Numbered from the stretch's first letter, positions 1 to 9,724 are shown. The stretch is 64,000 bases of DNA from Bacillota bacterium (GCA_023386315.1 JAEWJZ010000029.1:186001-250000); one strand, 5' to 3'. The notes: a model not told the origin generated them from the sequence alone. Numbers and translations are program-made.

Positions 1-359
1 ACAAAAAGAATCAGCACCATATCAGGCACGGCAGGAGTCTGTCCGGCCAGAACCTGAAGGTCCGGTTCTGCGATGGTAATGATAAAACCAATAATGAAGC
101 AGGCAAAAACAATAATGGGAAGTTTTTTTGATTTTGCCAGATGGCTTCCTGTTTTTTCTCCGATGATCATCATGGACATATCTGCACCAAGAGTAAAAAA
201 GCCCATTCCGACAATGAGTAAAGCTGCACCTACCAGAAACAGCATCAGCGGATCAAGCGGCATAGGTGTAATTGTTATACACAAAACCAGCACAATGCAT
301 GTAACGGGCAGAACAGATGAAAGGGATTCAATAATTTTTTCCTTTAATTTTTGATTCAA
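1..359 (-). CDS. DUF1538 family membrane protein (N-terminal part; cut by window edge)
   Basis: Only the first ~119 residues are present because the gene runs off the left edge. Translation from a TTG at 359 begins MNQKLKEKII and is very hydrophobic, with at least three membrane segments and a glycine-rich stretch (GAALLIVGMGFFTLGAD) typical of DUF1538 proteins. An AGGAGG ribosome site lies 7 bases upstream, which fixes the TTG start. DUF1538 proteins are poorly characterised integral membrane proteins suspected to be transporters; no substrate can be read here. The gene follows a cation/proton antiporter on the same strand with a 159-base gap that holds a possible structured leader. Confidence 0.7.
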   Translation of the reverse strand, partial: MNQKLKEKIIESLSSVLPVTCIVLVLCITITPMPLDPLMLFLVGAALLIVGMGFFTLGADMSMMIIGEKTGSHLAKSKKLPIIVFACFIIGFIITIAEPDLQVLAGQTPAVPDMVLILF

Positions 360-389
360 GTGAATACCTCCTGTTGTCCGTTTTTTTTT

Positions 390-446
390 GAGCCGGGGGA
401 CATAGGAGTAAAATAGCCAAAAAACCGTGTCCTGCCTCTCCGGCTC
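390..446 (-). promoter_or_regulatory. possible structured leader upstream of the DUF1538 gene
   Basis: Read on the minus strand, GAGCCGG (446-440) pairs with CCGGCTC (396-390), and GGACA/TGTCC adds a second helix inside. A TATACT -10-like hexamer lies just upstream on the same strand. The hairpin is followed by A residues, not T, so it is not a simple terminator. It could be an ion- or metabolite-sensing leader RNA, but I cannot assign a riboswitch class. Confidence 0.3.
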
Positions 447-518
447 TGTTATATATTAAGTATAACACAAAAATAGTTGCGATTGCAACTAAAAGCCTGT
501 TAGACTTTTGTTAATAAA

Positions 519-1760
519 TTACCGGTACTTTGAAACCTCCTCGTAGTTTTCTCCCAGCCTGGTTTCTGTAAAGGGGACAGAGGGCCCAAGACGGAAAACA
601 GGTTTTAATATAATGGGAGTGATAATGGTGGTAATAATGACAACAAGGACGACTGGTCCAAGAAAATCTCCGCTGAGGAGTCCCAGCTGCTGTCCTTTAC
701 CAGCCACAATAAGCGCGACTTCACCTCTGGAGATCATTCCCACTCCAATCCGAATGCTTTGATAATTTTTATAACCGCAGAGTTTTGCACCGATTCCGCA
801 GCCAATTACTTTGGTTAATATGGCAGTGAGAGTTAAAAGAACTGCAAAGAGAACGATGGCAGGGGTCATGGGAGGAAGTTCCACTTTAAGACCAATGCTT
901 GCAAAGAATACCGGTGAAAGCAGAAGATAGGACAGAGTGTCAAATTTTGAAGTTAAAAACTGGGATTTCTGGGTGTTGGATATGATGACTCCGGCGATAT
1001 AGGCCCCTGTAATATCGGCTACACCGAAAAAGTGTTCCGCTATGTAAGACATAAGAAGACAGAGAGAGAAGGCAGCTATAGCGTGGCGCTGTAGGCCCCG
1101 TTCCGCGTTGTTGCTCCAACGGGAATATGCTTTATAGATCAGAACACCGCCAATGGCAGAAAAGACAAAGAATGCAGCAATTTTTAATAAAACAGCAAAC
1201 AGATTGACGTTTGGATCGGTTGTGCTGGTGATGATGGTGAGTGCGATGATACCAAGTACATCATCGATTATGGCAGCTCCCAGTATGGCATTGCCCGAGT
1301 GGGTTTTTATTTTTCCGATTTCTTTCAAGGTTTCCGCCGTAATACTTACAGAAGTCGCGGTGAGTATGACTCCGATAAACATATTCTGAAGAAACAGAGA
1401 ACAGGAAGCGTCTGAAGCGATCATTCCTGGGCGGTTAAAGAAGTAAGCCACTGCGAAACCGCCGAGTAAAGGCACAATGACACCAATCAGAGCGATGATA
1501 AACGCTGATTTACCGCTCTTTTTTAATTCTTTTGTATCCGTCTCCAGACCGGCACAGAACATGAGAACAATCACACCGATTTCAGCCAGTTTATCCAGAA
1601 ACTCGGTTTCATGCAGCGTGCCTGACACGGCAGGACCCATAATTACCCCGGCTAACAGCGCACCGACCACCTGAGGCATATGAAATTTTCTGGTGACAAG
1701 ACCTAAAACCTTAGTGCTTAAAAGAATAATTGTGAGATTCAATAAAAATCTGTAATCCAT
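519..1760 (-). CDS. cation/proton antiporter (CPA2/KefB-type, Na+/H+ exchanger domain)
   Basis: A 413-residue protein made almost entirely of hydrophobic helices (about 12), as expected for a monovalent cation/proton antiporter of the CPA2 family without the C-terminal TrkA-N domain of true KefB/C. The start reads MDYRFLLNLTIILLS. The fold-typical segments GPAVSGTLHE, IIDDVLGIIAL (acidic pair in the ion-binding helix) and MISRGEVALIVAGKG are visible. It should exchange Na+ or K+ for H+ across the cytoplasmic membrane; the ion cannot be decided from sequence. It stands alone upstream of the DUF1538 gene. Confidence 0.85.
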   Translation of the reverse strand: MDYRFLLNLTIILLSTKVLGLVTRKFHMPQVVGALLAGVIMGPAVSGTLHETEFLDKLAEIGVIVLMFCAGLETDTKELKKSGKSAFIIALIGVIVPLLGGFAVAYFFNRPGMIASDASCSLFLQNMFIGVILTATSVSITAETLKEIGKIKTHSGNAILGAAIIDDVLGIIALTIITSTTDPNVNLFAVLLKIAAFFVFSAIGGVLIYKAYSRWSNNAERGLQRHAIAAFSLCLLMSYIAEHFFGVADITGAYIAGVIISNTQKSQFLTSKFDTLSYLLLSPVFFASIGLKVELPPMTPAIVLFAVLLTLTAILTKVIGCGIGAKLCGYKNYQSIRIGVGMISRGEVALIVAGKGQQLGLLSGDFLGPVVLVVIITTIITPIILKPVFRLGPSVPFTETRLGENYEEVSKYR

Positions 1761-2059
1761 ACTAACCCCTCCTTATAATTATGTAAGATCAACAAAATTT
1801 ATATTACTCCTCTTTGATAATACTGTCAATTGTTACTAAGAATTCGTCTCTTCTTTACAGAAGTCCGGTTTCATGATATACTGACTGAAATAATTCTTCA
1901 CTGAACCCGGAGGGCAGATTTATGCCATTATCTATTTTCTCATCATATGATCCCACGTAGAAAAAATTGATATTAATATCGGATTAAAAAAGCGCTGTTT
2001 TACACAGAGCTTATTTTTAGTGCCTATTATTCTACTAATTTTAGATCAATGGAGAAAAT
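1761..2059. other. intergenic region between divergent antiporter and MFS genes
   Basis: No gene is visible in these 299 bases. The region is A+T-rich and must carry both divergent promoters. A 12-bp perfect palindrome, GATATTAATATC, lies at 1969-1980 upstream of the MFS gene and could be an operator. No terminator or RNA structure was recognised. Confidence 0.4.
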
Positions 2060-3217
2060 ATGAAATATAAACAGAATATATATATACTTTATGCCATTTC
2101 CTTTTTACAGGGGCTGGTATTTTATGGACCTGTGGCAACTCTATACAGACAGGCAGCAGGTGTCAGTGTGTTTGAGATTACTGTAATTGAGAGCATTTCC
2201 CTGGCGCTTTGCATTGCCCTGGAGATGCCCTGGGGGATGGTTGCGGACCGGATCGGGTACAGAAAGACCATGATTATTACCTGTGCCGTTTATTTTATTT
2301 CCAAGGCGGTGTTCTGGAGAGCGGATGGGTTCGGGGGATTTTTGCTTGAGAGGGTACTGCTCAGTGTGGTGATGGCCGGGATGTCAGGCTGTGATACAAG
2401 CATTCTCTATCTTTCCAGCCGGGAAGGAGAAAGCCAGCAGATATTTGGTGTTTATCAGTCTTTATGCATGGCAGGACTTCTTGCTGCTTCCCTTTCCTAT
2501 TCTATTTTCATTGGAAATAATTACAGGCTGGCAGGCTTTCTCACTATGGCTGCTTATGGTGTGGCAGCAGTTCTTGTTTTTGGATTAAAAGAAGTAAAGG
2601 AGCCGGAGAAAGAAGAAAAAAGCAGAAAGCATTTTTTAAATACCTTTCTTGATGTGGTAAAAGACCGGTATTTTCTTCTTGGTATGGTGGGAATTACACT
2701 CCTTGAGGAGACGAACCAGACCATTACTATATTTTTAAACCAGCTGCAGTATGTAAAATGCGGCATGGAGCCAAAGACAATGGGCTTTGTTTATATCGTG
2801 GTTACACTGGCAGGCATGGCGGGTGGCATGTGGTCTTTTCGGATGAACAGGAAAATGGGGATTCTGCCTTTTTCCATCGCCCTGTTTTTTTGCGGCAGTA
2901 TCTCCTGCCTGATTCTTTCCAGAACGAAAAGCGGTGTCATTTCCGTTTTATGCATTATTCTTCTCAGACTGGCCACCTGTTTGTTTACTCCGTTAAAGGC
3001 AGAGCTGCAAAATCGCAGGGTCACTTCTTCTGACTGGGCCACGGTTCTTAGTATCTATGCGGTAATCAGCGAGGCCTGCGGGACAGGGACAAACCTGATC
3101 TTTGGGAAGGCAGCAGCAGCGGATATTTCCTTTGCCATGCTCTGTGGCGGGCTGCTGTCTGCCGTGGGAGGTGCGTTTTTTGTGATTTTCCGCTTAAGAG
3201 AGGCTGGAAAAATTTAA
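2060..3217 (+). CDS. MFS transporter
   Basis: A 385-residue, roughly 12-helix major facilitator protein. The loop between helices 2 and 3 reads GMVADRIGYRKTM, matching the MFS signature G-x3-D-R-x-G-R-[K/R]. A cytoplasmic basic loop (KEVKEPEKEEKSRKH) separates the two six-helix halves. It should be a proton-coupled exporter or importer, but the substrate is not deducible. Its stop codon overlaps the 3' end of the convergent regulator gene by four bases. Nothing ties it functionally to the molybdate genes further on. Confidence 0.85.
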   Translation: MKYKQNIYILYAISFLQGLVFYGPVATLYRQAAGVSVFEITVIESISLALCIALEMPWGMVADRIGYRKTMIITCAVYFISKAVFWRADGFGGFLLERVLLSVVMAGMSGCDTSILYLSSREGESQQIFGVYQSLCMAGLLAASLSYSIFIGNNYRLAGFLTMAAYGVAAVLVFGLKEVKEPEKEEKSRKHFLNTFLDVVKDRYFLLGMVGITLLEETNQTITIFLNQLQYVKCGMEPKTMGFVYIVVTLAGMAGGMWSFRMNRKMGILPFSIALFFCGSISCLILSRTKSGVISVLCIILLRLATCLFTPLKAELQNRRVTSSDWATVLSIYAVISEACGTGTNLIFGKAAAADISFAMLCGGLLSAVGGAFFVIFRLREAGKI

Positions 3218-4191
3218 GGACTGGTAAAGCGGACTTCTCCTGTATGAAGGATTTCATAGCCGTTAAAATGCAGGAGACTGTCCTGAAACTCTCTGGAATT
3301 GACTGTCTCAAGGATGGAATCGAAATAGGGCTGTTCCATAGCGGACTTAAGAATAACCAGGTCCATGGAGGCCTTAGTTAAAGGGATGAATTCCATCTGT
3401 GGATATGCAGAAAGATGGGAAAAATCTCCCATGCTGACATCAGCAAGTCCGGAGGCAACTGTATTGGCAGAAGACATATGGGACAGGCTTTCATCACCGT
3501 AACCCGGGATGAAGGACCTGTCTGTTTTCTGTTCTGTCAGAAGCCGGTCTAAATAAATCCGTAAGCCGTTTCCCTTCTCCCGGTTTAAAAATCTGATATC
3601 GGAGCGGCATAAATCTTTTAAACTGTTTATTTTTTTCGGGTTTCCCTTTTGAACAAATAAGCCTGTTTTTAACGTACAGATATGGATGACAGCAGCCTCT
3701 ATCCCGGGAAGAAAATGGCTGATCTGACCGATCCGCTCCTCAAACTGCTGAAAACAAAAACAGGTGAGTGCCATATGCGTTTTTTCATAATAAAGGGAAT
3801 ACAGGCTGTTGTAATCGTTCATATAGGAATGAAGGAGGGGCAGGCTGTTTTCTCTCTGGCTTAACAGGCTGCGGAGCAGTTCAACAGTTCTGGATTCCTG
3901 GCTGTTTATAATAAGTCCGTTTGTGTGAATAAGGTAATCCATCTGCCTGCTGGCCTGGTCGGCCGAAAAACGTGGAATGTCCATGACAGGTGGCAGCACA
4001 TCAGTAAGACCTGCGGGTTGTCCCGTCTGATTTGTTCTTGTTAAATATTCATCCAGCTGTTCCTGGCTGATCCGGATCTGCTTGCCCACTTTTGCAGATT
4101 TTAATTCTCCCCGTTTAATTAGTTCGTATACGGTTGCCTTCTTGATTTTAAGCTGATCCGCCACTTCCTGGGGTCTGTAAATTTTTTCCAT
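3214..4191 (-). CDS. one-component regulator: excisionase-type HTH plus periplasmic-binding-protein-like domain (probable molybdate sensor)
   Basis: The first ~50 residues (YRPQEVADQLKIKKATVYELI) are a MerR/excisionase-type winged helix, as in many DNA-binding-domain-only regulators. The remaining ~260 residues resemble the solute-binding fold of ModA/TupA-like proteins (for example LADVSMGDFSHLSA and MDLVILKS), with no signal peptide, so the protein is cytoplasmic. Proteins of this architecture usually lie next to molybdate or tungstate ABC operons and are thought to sense the oxyanion directly. It diverges from modA across a 286-base region, which suggests that it controls modABC and itself. 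No classical ModE is visible here. Ligand identity is inferred from context. Confidence 0.75.
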   Translation of the reverse strand: MEKIYRPQEVADQLKIKKATVYELIKRGELKSAKVGKQIRISQEQLDEYLTRTNQTGQPAGLTDVLPPVMDIPRFSADQASRQMDYLIHTNGLIINSQESRTVELLRSLLSQRENSLPLLHSYMNDYNSLYSLYYEKTHMALTCFCFQQFEERIGQISHFLPGIEAAVIHICTLKTGLFVQKGNPKKINSLKDLCRSDIRFLNREKGNGLRIYLDRLLTEQKTDRSFIPGYGDESLSHMSSANTVASGLADVSMGDFSHLSAYPQMEFIPLTKASMDLVILKSAMEQPYFDSILETVNSREFQDSLLHFNGYEILHTGEVRFTSP

Positions 4192-4280
4192 GTCATAACC
4201 TCTTTTTCCCTGTTCTCGTTATTACTTATGTTATAACAAGGTTTATTTTTTGTCAATCAAACGTAATGGTTTGTATGTTG

Positions 4281-4300
4281 AAAAAATTAATTAATTTTTT
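4281..4300. promoter_or_regulatory. 20-bp perfect A/T palindrome between the regulator and modA
   Basis: AAAAAATTAATTAATTTTTT reads the same on both strands. It lies upstream of the modA -35 and ~90 bases from the start of the divergent regulator, so it could be an operator or an UP-like element. A+T bias makes chance palindromes more likely. Confidence 0.3.
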
Positions 4301-4336
4301 GCGAAAATAAAGAAATAATCTGAAGATGTAGAGATA

Positions 4337-4365
4337 TTGACTTTTAATTATGGATCATATAAAAT
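4337..4365 (+). promoter_or_regulatory. predicted sigma-A promoter of modABC
   Basis: TTGACT (4337-4342), a 17-base spacer, and TAAAAT (4360-4365). It is followed by an unusual A-rich tract with repeated AAACAG/AAACAA units before the modA ribosome site. Confidence 0.55.
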
Positions 4366-4477
4366 AAACTAATCATAACAAAACAGATCGAAACAGAACA
4401 AAACAAAATAAAACAGGGTACCAAAGAATCAGGAGCTGCCTTTGTGGATTGCTCCGTCTAAAAATAGGAGGAAAAAA

Positions 4478-5380
4478 ATGAAAAAAGGAAAAAAATTACT
4501 GAAGATTATGATGGCGGTGTCATTGATTGGAGGACTGCTTTCAGGCTGCGGTCAGGCAGGCCAGAAAACGGTTCCAGCTTCCCAGTCTGCGGCGGCAGAG
4601 TCGCAGTCATCAAAACCGGCGGAGGAAACGACGACTGCTGTTCAAACCACTAAGGCAGAGGAGGCAAAGGCTGTTGATGTGTATGTATTTATTGCAGCAA
4701 GCCTGAAAAACACCATGGAAAAAATCAAGGAAAATTATGAAAGCGCACACCCGGGAGTAACTATCATTTACAATGCGGACAGTTCAGGCACGCTTCAGAA
4801 ACAGATTGAGGAAGGCGCCCAGTGCGATATTTTCTTTTCTGCAGCACCCAAGCAGATGAATGCGTTAAAAGACGGAGGTTTCGTAGAGGAAGGGTCTGAT
4901 ACAAGCCTTCTCATGAATAAAGTGGTTCTCATTAAGCCAAAGGGCGGAAAGACGACAGTTACCGGATTCGAAAATATTACGTCAGCTTCCAGTCTTGCAC
5001 TGGCAGGAGAGGATGTGCCGGTTGGACAGTATGCCAGAACGCTTTTCACCAACATGGGGATACTGGACCAGGTTATGAAGATGGAGATCAACGAAGGTGC
5101 CAATGTCACCGCAGTTCTGACTGCAGTTGCAGAAGGAAGCAATGAGGTAGGTGTGGTTTATGCCACAGACGCCGCTTCCATGCCGGACAAAGTGGAGATT
5201 ATAGCAGAAGCGGATAAAGCAAAGATTGATCCGGCTGTCTATCCGGTAGGTTTAATCAAGGACAAGGAAGCCAGTGAGGACCAGAAAAAAGCAGCAGCAG
5301 AATTTAAGGATTATTTAACCGGCGATGAGAGTGTAATGAAGCTCTTTACAGATGCAGGATTTGCTAAATATACAGAATAA
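4478..5380 (+). CDS. modA: molybdate ABC transporter, substrate-binding lipoprotein
   Basis: A 300-residue secreted lipoprotein. A basic n-region and hydrophobic core lead to the lipobox LLSGC (Cys 24), followed by a Ser/Thr/Ala-rich linker and then the binding domain. Family landmarks are VFIAASLKNTMEKI, YNADSSGTLQKQIEEGAQCDIFFSAAPKQM and VGQYART, characteristic of ModA proteins that bind molybdate or tungstate. The ATG at 4478 is preceded by AGGAGG, whereas an in-frame TTG at 4442 has no such site. It is the first gene of modA-modB-modC-molbindin and lies ~4 kb upstream of the Mo-nitrogenase operon that needs the metal. Confidence 0.93.
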   Translation: MKKGKKLLKIMMAVSLIGGLLSGCGQAGQKTVPASQSAAAESQSSKPAEETTTAVQTTKAEEAKAVDVYVFIAASLKNTMEKIKENYESAHPGVTIIYNADSSGTLQKQIEEGAQCDIFFSAAPKQMNALKDGGFVEEGSDTSLLMNKVVLIKPKGGKTTVTGFENITSASSLALAGEDVPVGQYARTLFTNMGILDQVMKMEINEGANVTAVLTAVAEGSNEVGVVYATDAASMPDKVEIIAEADKAKIDPAVYPVGLIKDKEASEDQKKAAAEFKDYLTGDESVMKLFTDAGFAKYTE

Positions 5381-5408
5381 AAGAACAGTAAGAAGGAGGT
5401 GAAATGCA

Positions 5409-6107
5409 TTGGGGGAATTACTGAAAACCATCGACTGGAGTCCTCTGTATCTGTCTTTGAAAACAGGGATTGTGGCTACTGTACTGACCTTCTTTTTAGG
5501 AATCGGTGCAGCGAGGCAGATTATGAAGCTGAATAATACGGCAAAAGCCATAGCGGACGGGATTCTCACACTCCCCCTTGTGCTGCCTCCAACTGTGGCA
5601 GGCTTTTTTCTCCTTCTGATCTTCAGCCTGCGCAGACCATTTGGAAGATATCTTCTGGAAAACTTTGATATCAAGCTGGTACAGACATGGCCGGGATGCG
5701 TTATGGCGGCATTTGTCATAGCCTTTCCTCTTATGTACCGCAATGCCAGAGCCGCGTTTGAACAGGTAGATGTAACCATGATTCAGGCAGGAAGAACTCT
5801 GGGACTGTCGGAGAGCAGAATTTTCTGGAAAATCGTGGTCCCCATAGCAGCCCCGGGACTGGCATCCGGTACGGTGCTTTCCTTTGCAAGAGCCATAGGA
5901 GAGTACGGAGCGACCACCATGCTGGCAGGAAATATACTGGGTAAGACAAGAACCGTGTCAGTTGCCATTGCTACGGAAGTGACTGCGGGGAACTGGGACA
6001 CAGCAGGATTCTGGGTAGTGGTTATTATTTTGTTATCTTTTTTTATCGTCGCAGCTATGAACATAATATCCGGAAAAAATATAAAAAATGGAAGCGGGTG
6101 GGCCTGA
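5409..6107 (+). CDS. modB: molybdate ABC transporter permease
   Basis: A 232-residue inner-membrane permease with five to six hydrophobic segments. The cytoplasmic coupling motif (QAGRTLGLSESRIFWKIVVPIAAPG) carries the EAA-loop pattern of binding-protein-dependent permeases and matches ModB/CysT-type proteins. The start is a TTG at 5409, supported by AAGGAGG about 9 bases upstream; the nearby ATG at 5404 is out of frame. It is followed by modC after a single base, so the two are surely co-translated. Confidence 0.93.
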   Translation: MGELLKTIDWSPLYLSLKTGIVATVLTFFLGIGAARQIMKLNNTAKAIADGILTLPLVLPPTVAGFFLLLIFSLRRPFGRYLLENFDIKLVQTWPGCVMAAFVIAFPLMYRNARAAFEQVDVTMIQAGRTLGLSESRIFWKIVVPIAAPGLASGTVLSFARAIGEYGATTMLAGNILGKTRTVSVAIATEVTAGNWDTAGFWVVVIILLSFFIVAAMNIISGKNIKNGSGWA

Positions 6108-6108
6108 C

Positions 6109-7161
6109 ATGGCGCTGGAGGCAAGGATTATAAAAAAATTTCACGGCTTTCATCTGGACGTGGAATTGGAAACTGACGGCGGATGCATGGGAATATTAGG
6201 GGCTTCCGGCTGCGGAAAAAGCATGACTTTAAAATGTGTGGCAGGCATTGAAAAACCGGACAGCGGCAGGATCGTTCACAATGGAAGGGTGCTTTTTGAT
6301 TCGGACAAAGGCATCAATCTGCCGGCAAGAGAACGTCATGTCGGCTATCTGTTTCAGAACTATGCACTGTTTCCCACCATGACTGTGGAGGAAAATTTAA
6401 AAATTTCCCTGACAGGTAAGGAGAAGGAAAAGCGGATTCCGGTTTTTGAGCAGATAGAGCGTTTTCAGCTTCAGGGGCTGGAAAAACGTCTTCCTTCCCA
6501 GTTGTCCGGAGGCCAGCAGCAGCGTGTGGCGCTGGCACGGATGCTTTTATGTAAACCGGAAATGATTTTGCTCGATGAGCCATTTTCTGCGTTGGATGGA
6601 TTTTTAAAAGATACCCTTCAGCTTGAAATGCTGGAACTGTTAAAAGAATTTAACGGAGATGTGCTGTTTGTTTCCCATTCCAGAGACGAGATTTACCGGT
6701 TCTGTGACCATATGATACTGTTGTCAAATGGAGAAAGTGTAGTAAAAGGGCTTACAAAGGATATATTTCGAAAACCATTAAAAGTGGAGGCCGCAAGACT
6801 GACTGGCTGCAAAAATGTTTCGCCGATAGAACGAATCAGTGAATATGAACTCTATGCACAGGATTGGGACATAAAACTGAAAACAGCCGAACCAATTGGA
6901 GATTCCATTCATTATATCGGGATCAGAGGCCACAATCTGGTTCCAGTCAATAATCCTGAGGAAGAGAACACAATGAAAATCTTTCTTGCAGGAAGTGCCC
7001 ATACTACCTTTCAGCTGCAATATTTAGTTCAGAATGCCTCCGGACTGTCATCTTCAAAAATCTGGTGGATCAGGGAAAAGAAAGAATATGAAGCGGAAGA
7101 AATGGAGACAATCCCATTATATTTAAAATTTCCCAAGGAAGATCTTTTGCTTTTGTCTTAA
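6109..7161 (+). CDS. modC: molybdate ABC transporter ATP-binding protein
   Basis: A 350-residue ABC ATPase. Walker A GASGCGKS (residues 31-38), Q-loop FQNYALFP, signature LSGGQQQRV, Walker B ILLDEP and the switch histidine in VSHSRDE are all intact. The region after ~240 should form the regulatory TOBE-type domain that binds oxyanion in ModC. The ATG at 6109 is preferred; an in-frame ATG at 6088 would overlap modB. It energises ModB and completes the transporter. Confidence 0.92.
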   Translation: MALEARIIKKFHGFHLDVELETDGGCMGILGASGCGKSMTLKCVAGIEKPDSGRIVHNGRVLFDSDKGINLPARERHVGYLFQNYALFPTMTVEENLKISLTGKEKEKRIPVFEQIERFQLQGLEKRLPSQLSGGQQQRVALARMLLCKPEMILLDEPFSALDGFLKDTLQLEMLELLKEFNGDVLFVSHSRDEIYRFCDHMILLSNGESVVKGLTKDIFRKPLKVEAARLTGCKNVSPIERISEYELYAQDWDIKLKTAEPIGDSIHYIGIRGHNLVPVNNPEEENTMKIFLAGSAHTTFQLQYLVQNASGLSSSKIWWIREKKEYEAEEMETIPLYLKFPKEDLLLLS

Positions 7162-7252
7162 TTTTATTAGGTATTTATGAAATAGATTGACAAATATGAG
7201 GAAAATAATTATTATGAATAAAAATAATATGATTAAGAGGGAGGCTGGACAT

Positions 7253-7462
7253 ATGAGACTAAGTGCCAGAAATCAGTTAAAGGGGAAGGTCGTAGAAATT
7301 GAGGCTGGTGCAGTGAATGCAATTGTGACCATAGACATCGGAGGGGGTAATTTTATATCTGCCACTATTTCCATGGCATCAGTAAATAATTTAAAGCTGG
7401 AAGTTGGGTCAGATGCATATGCCATCATAAAGGCCACTTCTGTTATGGTAGGGGTTGACTAA
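7253..7462 (+). CDS. molbindin (Mop-domain molybdate-binding protein)
   Basis: A 69-residue single Mop/TOBE domain: MRLSARNQLKGKVVEIEAG, then VNAIVTIDIGGG, SATISMASVNNL and DAYAIIKATSVMVG, all hallmark strands of molbindins. The ATG at 7253 has GAGGGAGG just upstream; in-frame starts further upstream lack this. Molbindins form oligomers that store molybdate in the cytoplasm. Its place after modC and ahead of nif suggests a Mo buffer for nitrogenase cofactor synthesis. Confidence 0.88.
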   Translation: MRLSARNQLKGKVVEIEAGAVNAIVTIDIGGGNFISATISMASVNNLKLEVGSDAYAIIKATSVMVGVD

Positions 7463-7515
7463 ATATTTAAAAAGAGGCTGCTTTGTAAACGTCGTTCTTA
7501 CCCCAAAACTAAAAC

Positions 7516-7549
7516 GAAATATAGGCCTGCCTTTCGGCGGGCTTATTTC
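7516..7549 (+). terminator. Rho-independent terminator after the mod operon
   Basis: GCCTGCC (7525-7531), loop TTTC, GGCGGGC (7536-7542), extended by GAAATA/TATTTC. It is followed by moderately T-rich sequence. Confidence 0.6.
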
Positions 7550-7599
7550 ATTTCATTGCTGTTTATATTGTCAACCTTGTAGGTGGAATGGAGATTATT

Positions 7600-8265
7600 A
7601 TGGAAAATCATAATGATTTTAATTTATTCTATAGAAGTTATCTTGGTATAAATGATAAAAAAATTATTCAGGGAATTACAGTGTGTGTAAGTAATAATCG
7701 CGACCTTCCACTCAACAAAAACTTTTACTATAAAATTATTATAACTGAATATAATGGGAAGTGTGTTGTGTCATGTTCTCCTGAGGTAGAAAAGGAAAAA
7801 ATCAATAATATATGTAATCTTATTAAAAATAGAACTATAGAAGATATTATAGAGACCAAAATACATATCGAGACATATGATCGTGCATGTATGTATAGGA
7901 TGGTTTTGAATGAGGAACCTGATTATAGTAGTTTGAGTGAATTGAAAATTGGCAAAAAAATAGTTTGTTTTAAATATAATAAAGTGATGAAAAAATTTTT
8001 GGCATTAATTGAAGAGACGCTTATCGGTTATAGTAAAGTTTCGGATGTTTATTATTCTTATGGTAATCTTGTAGTCTGGATTGATGAGGAATATCGGAGA
8101 AATGGAGTGGCAGAACAACTGGTAAAATTATCAATTGAGCAATGCTATAAAGATGGTATAAATCCTATGTATATTACCAAATCTAATAACACTGCATCTT
8201 TTTCGTTAGCACAGAAGTTAAAATTTAAAATAGTAAAAAAGGAAGTAATTTTTTCAAGTCGTTAA
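7600..8265 (+). CDS. GNAT-like N-acetyltransferase (A+T-rich, probably acquired)
   Basis: About 221 residues. The C-terminal half carries the acetyl-CoA-binding pattern of GNAT enzymes: YGNLVVWIDEEYRRNGVAEQLVKLSI (the R/Q-x-x-G-x-A/G loop) and then NNTASFSLAQKLKFK. The N-terminal ~110 residues match no domain that I recognise. The ATG at 7600 has GGAG six bases upstream; an ATG at 7588 is also possible. Base composition and codon use (AAA, AAT, ATA) are far more A+T-rich than the mod and nif genes on either side, so it looks like an insertion between two metal- and nitrogenase-related operons. The substrate is unknown. Confidence 0.7.
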   Translation: MENHNDFNLFYRSYLGINDKKIIQGITVCVSNNRDLPLNKNFYYKIIITEYNGKCVVSCSPEVEKEKINNICNLIKNRTIEDIIETKIHIETYDRACMYRMVLNEEPDYSSLSELKIGKKIVCFKYNKVMKKFLALIEETLIGYSKVSDVYYSYGNLVVWIDEEYRRNGVAEQLVKLSIEQCYKDGINPMYITKSNNTASFSLAQKLKFKIVKKEVIFSSR

Positions 8266-8384
8266 CATTAAATTTTTTTATTGTTAAAGGGATGGTTTGA
8301 ACAAATTTGCGACAATATCAACACAATTGTGGAAAATACTGCGAATTCGAAATAAATAGAAATATATTTGTGCATTATGCTGTA

Positions 8385-8413
8385 TTGAATTCAACAGTGA
8401 AAACATATATAGT
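8385..8413 (+). promoter_or_regulatory. predicted sigma-A promoter of the nif operon
   Basis: TTGAAT (8385-8390), an exact 17-base spacer, and TATAGT (8408-8413). The predicted start point is near 8420, giving a ~120-base leader before nifH. No sigma-54 -24/-12 element was recognised. Confidence 0.6.
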
Positions 8414-8419
8414 GATAGC

Positions 8420-9361
<942 letters not shown>

Positions 9362-9386
9362 GCGGTCAGGGAGAGGAGAAAATATT

Positions 9387-9710
9387 ATGTTATTGGTGAG
9401 AGCGATTATCAGGCCGGAAAAAGCGGATTATGTTATGAAGGAAGCCTCAGAAGCGGGATTTCAGGCAGTGACCAAGATGGATGTATATGGACGGGGCAAA
9501 CAGAAAGGAATCACGGTAGGAGATGTTCACTACGATGAGATTCCTAAAGAGATGTTGTTATTTTTCTGTAATGATGAAGATAAGGATGATCTGGTGAGAG
9601 TGATTATGAGAACCGCCAGAACTGGAGAGGGAAATTATGGAGACGGACGTATCTTTGTATCTCCGGTAGAGGATGCCTATACGATCAGTACAGGTAAGCA
9701 GGGACTTTAG
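9387..9710 (+). CDS. nifI1: PII-family nitrogenase regulator NifI1
   Basis: A 107-residue PII (GlnB-like) protein with the core MLLVRAIIRPEKADYVMKEA, a T-loop beginning GRGKQKGI and a C-terminal GDGRIFV-SPVEDAYTISTG segment. NifI1 and NifI2 together form a complex that inhibits dinitrogenase in archaea and clostridia when nitrogen is plentiful; 2-oxoglutarate and ATP relieve it. Position between nifH and nifD, paired with the longer NifI2, is diagnostic of this system as opposed to a general PII. Confidence 0.93.
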   Translation: MLLVRAIIRPEKADYVMKEASEAGFQAVTKMDVYGRGKQKGITVGDVHYDEIPKEMLLFFCNDEDKDDLVRVIMRTARTGEGNYGDGRIFVSPVEDAYTISTGKQGL

Positions 9711-9724
9711 GAGGAACGATTGCT

